From Streptomyces griseosporeus (GTDB lineage Bacteria > Actinomycetota > Actinomycetes > Streptomycetales > Streptomycetaceae): DNA of 64,000 bases. The DNA lies in assembly GCF_014656055.1 (NCBI RefSeq), contig NZ_BNBR01000008.1, forward strand, positions 305,110 to 369,109, given 5' to 3'. The notes beneath the pieces are model-generated. The model made no database searches. It saw only the letters and a list, made by a program, of their open reading frames with translations, and was not told where the DNA came from. The position numbers and the translations under genes were made by a program. Of the stretch, positions 60,024 to 64,000 are shown piece after piece; within the stretch, counting starts at the first letter, position 1; each line of letters starts with the position of its first letter.

Positions 60024-61946
60024 TTGAAGCGTCCGCTCAGTGTCGGCATCGTGGGGGTGGGCCCCCGCGGACTCACCGTGCTGGAACGGCTGTGCGCCAA
60101 CGCGGCGGCGGAGCCGGCCGCCGGACCCGTGATCGTGCATGCCATCGATCCCGCCCCGCACGGGGCGGGCCGGGTGTGGCGGACGGATCAGTCACCGCAC
60201 CTGCTGATGAACACGGTCGCGGAACAGATCACGGTGTTCACCGACGCCAGTGTCTCCTGCGCCGGCCCGGTCGTGCCGGGTCCGAACCTGTACGAGTGGG
60301 CGACTCTGGTCACCGTCATGGACACGGTGGGGAGATACCCGAGTGACGTGCTGCGGGAAGCGCGGGACCTGGGGCCCAACTCGTACCCGACACGTGCCCT
60401 GTACGGGCATTATCTGCGGTGGGCCTTTCAGCGGACGGTGGAGACGGCGCCGCGGCACGTGTCCGTGCGGGTTCACCGGGACACGGCCGTGGAACTGAGC
60501 GACCACGGCGACCACCAGGTTCTCCGGCTCGCCGGCGGCGACCGTCTGCCGGTCGACGTCGTGGTCCTCGCACAGGGGCATCTGCCGTCCTTACCCGCCC
60601 ACCCGCCGCGGACCGAGGGCGGCGCCCGCCATGTCCCGCCGGGCAATCCCGCCGACGTGGATCTGGACGCCATAGCGCCGGCGGAGCCGATCGCCCTGCG
60701 TGGTCTGGGACTGACCTTCTTCGACTACTTGGCCCTGTTCACCACGGCACGCGGCGGAGTGTTCGAGGAGCGTCCGGACGGGCGCCTCGTCTACCGGGCC
60801 TCGGGCCGGGAGCCGCGGATGTACGCGGGCTCCCGGCGCGGCGTCCCGTACCAGGCACGCGGAGACAACCAGAAGGGCATGGGCCAACGCCACCAGCCGC
60901 TGCTGCTCACGGCGAGGACGATCCGCGCGCTGCGGGAACGGGCCAGGTCACGGGGTGACGTGTCCTTCCGGAGGGACGTCTGGCCGCTGGTCGCCCGTGA
61001 GGTGGAGATCGTCTACTACCGGTCACTGCTGCGGGGGCGCGGGGCGTCGGCACAGACCGTCGCGGACTTCGTACGCGCCTATCTGATCGCTCCCGCCGGG
61101 AGTGCGGCGGAGGAACTGGCACTGTCGCGCCATGGCGTCGAGGAGCCGGACCGCTGGAACTGGCAGGCCGTCGAGACCCCTTATGACGAGCAAGCCCTGC
61201 GGGGGCCGGAGGAGTTCAGGAACTGGCTCGTGGCCCATCTGGAGCGGGACGCGGCGATCGCCCGCCGCGGCAACGTCGACGATCCCCTGAAGTCCGCGCT
61301 GGACGTGCTGCGCGACCTGCGCAACGAGATCCGCCAGATCGTCGACCACGCGGGCATCACCGGCCGCTCGTACCGGGACGAACTCACCGGCTGGTACTCG
61401 CCGTTCAACGCCGGCGTCTCCATCGGCCCGCCCAGGCGCCGCATAGCGGAGATGGCCGCACTCATACGCGCCGGTGTCCTGGAGCCGGTGGGACCCGGGA
61501 TGAGGGTGACCCCGGTGACGGGACCGGGCGGATTCCTCGTCACCTCCTCCGTGGTGCCCGGCCCCCCGGTCACCGTGACCACCCTCGTCGAGGCCCGCAT
61601 CCAGACCCCGGACGTCCGGGCCACCGCCGACCCGTTGACGCGCCGGCTTCTGCGGACCGGTCAGGCGACCGCCTACCGCATCCCCGACCCCGACGGCGGC
61701 CATCACGAGACCGGGGCCCTCGCGGTGACGGAGCGGCCGAGCCGACTGCTGGACGCGCACGGCCGGGTGCATCCCAGGCGGTTCGCCCTCGGTGTCCCCA
61801 CGGAAGGCGTGCACTGGGCGACGGCCGCGGGCGTACGTCCGGGCGTCGACTCCGTGACCCTCGGCGACGCCGACGCGATCGCCCGTGCGGTGCTCGGCTG
61901 CGAGGCCGTGCGGTCTTCGGACAAGGTGGAGGCCCACGCCTCGTGA
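60024..61946 (+). CDS. FAD/NAD(P)-binding protein of the cluster (copy 2)
   Basis: A 640-residue paralogue of the flavoprotein at 55594-57462: SVGIVGVGPRGLTVLERL, HLLMNTVAEQITVFTD, VVLAQGHL (in place of ATGH), IALRGLGLTFFDYLALF, SGREPRMYAG, ARGDNQKGMG and SIGPPRRR. The TTG start at 60024 is accepted because GGGGGAG lies six bases upstream and the FAD motif follows at once. It is the first plus-strand gene and overlaps the MFS gene by four bases. Having two divergent copies suggests two successive oxidations or a hetero-oligomer (inference). Confidence 0.88.
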   Translation: MKRPLSVGIVGVGPRGLTVLERLCANAAAEPAAGPVIVHAIDPAPHGAGRVWRTDQSPHLLMNTVAEQITVFTDASVSCAGPVVPGPNLYEWATLVTVMDTVGRYPSDVLREARDLGPNSYPTRALYGHYLRWAFQRTVETAPRHVSVRVHRDTAVELSDHGDHQVLRLAGGDRLPVDVVVLAQGHLPSLPAHPPRTEGGARHVPPGNPADVDLDAIAPAEPIALRGLGLTFFDYLALFTTARGGVFEERPDGRLVYRASGREPRMYAGSRRGVPYQARGDNQKGMGQRHQPLLLTARTIRALRERARSRGDVSFRRDVWPLVAREVEIVYYRSLLRGRGASAQTVADFVRAYLIAPAGSAAEELALSRHGVEEPDRWNWQAVETPYDEQALRGPEEFRNWLVAHLERDAAIARRGNVDDPLKSALDVLRDLRNEIRQIVDHAGITGRSYRDELTGWYSPFNAGVSIGPPRRRIAEMAALIRAGVLEPVGPGMRVTPVTGPGGFLVTSSVVPGPPVTVTTLVEARIQTPDVRATADPLTRRLLRTGQATAYRIPDPDGGHHETGALAVTERPSRLLDAHGRVHPRRFALGVPTEGVHWATAAGVRPGVDSVTLGDADAIARAVLGCEAVRSSDKVEAHAS

Positions 61947-63184
61947 GCAGCCCGGTCCGCGAGGCGCACCGCGAGAAGAACGCCCCGGCCGACCGCGCCC
62001 CCTCGGGGGTGCCGGCCGCGGCGGGCGTCGCGGCGGTCACCGTCCTCACCTCGCTGCCGGTCTTCCTCCCGGGCGCCGCGAACGGCCTGGTGAGTGCGGA
62101 GTTCGGCTGGAGCTCGGCGCGGATGGGAGCCGTCCTCGCCGTGTACTGGCTGGCGTCCCTGGCGGGTGCCTTCCTGAGCAAACGGGCCGCGCTTCCCCGG
62201 GTGCTGGAACGCACGCTGGCTGTCGCGCTGCTCGCCACCTGCCTGGGCCTGCTCGCGGCGGCGACGGCACCCGCTGCCGGCCTGTGGGTCAACTCCGTGG
62301 TCGGCGGCGCCGCCTACGGTTACACCCAGCCGCACACCAACGCCCTGCTCATGCGGCGGTGTGCGCCCCGGTTCCGTCCGATCGCCTTCGGCCTCAAGCA
62401 GGCCGCGGTGCCGGCTGCCACGCTGCTGGCGAGCGGGGCGATGCCCCTGCTGGCCGGACAGGGCGACTGGCGGACGGCGTTCACCGCCGCGGCGGTGCTG
62501 TGCGGCACGGGCGGCGTGCTGCTCGCGCGGAGAGGGCCGACGGGGCAGCCGGCCTCGGCCACCGGCCGGGGCCGCGGTGTGCCCCTGAGGGCAGACGCCT
62601 ATCTGGTGGCGCTCAGCGGCGCCGGATTCTTCGGCGCGATGGTGGGAAACGGACTGGGCGGGTTCCTGGTGCTTTCGCTGACCGCACGGGGAACCTCGCT
62701 GTCCGTCGCCGGTGCCGTGGCGACCGCCGGGGCGGCCTGCAACATCGTGATCCGGCTGGCGGCGGGCTGGCTCGTGGGGCTGCGGCCCGGTGCCGCCTGG
62801 GGGACCCTGACGGGACTGTTCGTGGCCGGTGCGGCGGGTACGGCGCTGCTGACCCGGCCGGGCCTCGCGGTGTTCGCGGTGGGTGCGCTGCTCGCCTACG
62901 GGGGTGGCTGGGGCTGGGCGGGCCTCTTGCACTACGTGATCGGACTGCCCTACGCCGGCCGGGAACAGCGGGCCACGGCCTACAGCCAGATGGGGGTGTC
63001 CCTGGGCGCCGCGGCCGGACCGATGCTGTGCGGAGTGCTGTTCACCGCCGTGAGTCCCGCCGCCGCCTGGTGGGCCCTGACCGCGGGGGGCGTGGCGGCC
63101 GCCGTCTGCGTCCTCCTCGCCCGCACCCGGACACCGCACGGCCGCCCGGCACGGCACCTCGCTGGAGCGACGCAGTCGTCCTGA
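61943..63184 (+). CDS. MFS transporter, second copy of the cluster
   Basis: A 413-residue membrane protein with about 12 helices, of a class quite different from the exporter at 53186 (CynX/NimT-like text such as PVFLPGAANGLVSAEFGWSSARMG and QPHTNALLMRR). GTG 61943 overlaps the flavoprotein stop (GTGA). It may import a precursor or export the product. Twelve rather than fourteen helices and the absence of the drug-antiporter motif C argue for a separate substrate. Confidence 0.87.
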   Translation: MSSPVREAHREKNAPADRAPSGVPAAAGVAAVTVLTSLPVFLPGAANGLVSAEFGWSSARMGAVLAVYWLASLAGAFLSKRAALPRVLERTLAVALLATCLGLLAAATAPAAGLWVNSVVGGAAYGYTQPHTNALLMRRCAPRFRPIAFGLKQAAVPAATLLASGAMPLLAGQGDWRTAFTAAAVLCGTGGVLLARRGPTGQPASATGRGRGVPLRADAYLVALSGAGFFGAMVGNGLGGFLVLSLTARGTSLSVAGAVATAGAACNIVIRLAAGWLVGLRPGAAWGTLTGLFVAGAAGTALLTRPGLAVFAVGALLAYGGGWGWAGLLHYVIGLPYAGREQRATAYSQMGVSLGAAAGPMLCGVLFTAVSPAAAWWALTAGGVAAAVCVLLARTRTPHGRPARHLAGATQSS

Positions 63185-63247
63185 GCGGACCCACCCGTGC
63201 GGCGGCCCCGTCCACGATCGGCCGCCATGGACTGGCGGGAGTGTCCC

Positions 63248-63580
63248 TCAGGCCGGGCGCGTGTCCTCGGGTGTCAGGAGGGTGTCGTAGTGGGCCGACC
63301 GTTCGTCGAAGCGGCTGAGGACGGCTCGCGCCTCGGCGGGGACGTGTGCCACCTCGTAGTCCTCGCCGACGAAGCCGCGTACCGCGTCGAGGGAGTCGAA
63401 GAGCATGACCGTGGAGAACTCCACCTCGCCGTCGGGCAGCGGGCGTCGGAGCAGGTAGGCGCCGTGGTAGCCGGCGAGGTCGCGCGCGGCGATCGCGGGC
63501 AGCACGCGCGTGCTGACGATCGACTCGTAGGTGTCGGCGTTCTCGGCGGTCGTCCAGCCGCGCCAGATGCGAACGATCAC
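63248..63580 (-). CDS. Antibiotic biosynthesis monooxygenase (ABM)-like protein
   Basis: A 110-residue ferredoxin-like fold protein: VIVRIWRGWTTAENADTYESIVSTRVLPAIAARDLAGYHGAYLLRR, given as the family pattern, with FSTVMLFDSLDAVRGFVG. ABM proteins include cofactor-free monooxygenases and haem-degrading relatives, but many are uncharacterised. GTG 63580 opens the conserved part. It lies beyond the accessory cluster and is encoded on the opposite strand from the cluster's right arm, so it is probably not part of it. Confidence 0.82.
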   Translation of the reverse strand: MIVRIWRGWTTAENADTYESIVSTRVLPAIAARDLAGYHGAYLLRRPLPDGEVEFSTVMLFDSLDAVRGFVGEDYEVAHVPAEARAVLSRFDERSAHYDTLLTPEDTRPA

Positions 63581-63641
63581 ACCGTCACGGTACCCGCGCC
63601 GACCCGCCGCCCGCACCCGGCCACGGCGTACGGTCGTCCCC

Positions 63642-64000
63642 ATGCCGACCGACCACTTCGCGGGCGACCCGCGCACCAACCTGGAACGCATGCTCGCCGG
63701 TGATCTCTACATCGCCGACGATCCCGAGATCGTGCGGCGGCAGCAGCGGGCCGTGCGGCTGGCCGCCGCGTACCAGGCCGCGTACGCCGAGGACGTCGAC
63801 ACCGCCCGGGAACTGCTCGCCGAGCTGCTCGGGGGGCTGGGTGAGGAGGCGCAGGTGCGGCCGCCGTTGTACGTCGACTACGGCAGCAACATCACCGTCG
63901 GCGCCCGCACCTTCGTCAACTACGGGCTGACCGCGCTGGATGTGGCGGCCGTCGTCATCGGCGAGGACTGCCAGATCGGGCCCCACGTGCAGCTGCTCAC
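63642..64000 (+). CDS. Sugar O-acetyltransferase (maltose acetyltransferase-like), 5' part
   Basis: The first 119 residues of a hexapeptide-repeat acetyltransferase; the gene continues beyond the window. The N-terminus RTNLERMLAGDLYIADDPEI matches the Mac domain of maltose/galactoside acetyltransferases, and PPLYVDYGSNITVGARTFVNYGLTALDVAAVVIGEDCQIGPHVQL begins the left-handed beta helix. ATG 63642 is used. The divergent neighbour is the ABM-like gene. Confidence 0.92.
   Translation, partial: MPTDHFAGDPRTNLERMLAGDLYIADDPEIVRRQQRAVRLAAAYQAAYAEDVDTARELLAELLGGLGEEAQVRPPLYVDYGSNITVGARTFVNYGLTALDVAAVVIGEDCQIGPHVQLL

Overview
The window is a very GC-rich chromosomal segment from a Streptomyces species. 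The support is the GC-dominated third codon positions, frequent GTG starts, ATGA/GTGA stop-start overlaps, the futalosine menaquinone genes, XRE/DUF397 pairs, and a gene order that follows the nuo - mqn - ccs - hemL segment of the S. coelicolor chromosome (recalled, not checked). No rRNA, tRNA, insertion sequence, integrase or CRISPR array was seen.

Layout. 1-1732: 5' end of a minus-strand nuo operon (nuoA-B-C, start of nuoD) with a strong Rex operator match upstream. 2500-6822: NlpC/P60 hydrolase, peptide deformylase, a menaquinone-chain reductase-like flavoprotein, a GNAT enzyme and menG. 6858-11830: an extracellular-polysaccharide cassette (acyltransferase 3, fused deacetylase/glycosyltransferase 2, small membrane protein, divergent GH18 lipoprotein). 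11848-17841: amidohydrolase remnant, mqnC, prepilin peptidase, Ser/Thr kinase, mqnA and a cold-shock gene with a structured leader. 17871-28656: regulators, AzlCD-type exporter, methyltransferase, a fadD / FabG4-type reductase / MaoC / TetR lipid locus, and udgX. 28742-33544: second menaquinone operon (mqnE, Lrp regulator, UbiX, MqnP, UbiD). 33632-42925: accessory genes, including a P-loop ATPase translationally coupled to a membrane-tethered periplasmic-binding-protein-like gene. 42982-50681: System II cytochrome c biogenesis (ccsB, resB, ccdA, resA), a deacetylase lipoprotein, a histidine phosphatase and hemL.

51658-63184 looks like an accessory, compact biosynthetic or catabolic cluster. 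A minus-strand operon encodes a KamA-type radical SAM protein, an MBL-fold hydrolase, a large FAD/NAD(P) protein, a cupin, a VOC protein, an MFS exporter and a second cupin. It ends in a nested hairpin, followed by a LysR gene. Divergently, a paralogous FAD/NAD(P) protein and a second MFS transporter are encoded. There is no NRPS, PKS or other standard scaffold enzyme, so routine cluster detection may miss it. It is the best candidate here for an undescribed pathway; the ATPase/binding-protein pair at 38812-42497 is the second.

How it works together: most of the core genes serve the respiratory chain (complex I, menaquinone ring and side-chain synthesis, cytochrome c maturation, haem precursor), with Rex and an embedded Lrp protein as likely regulators. 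Part of the menaquinone route (mqnB, mqnD) is not in the window.
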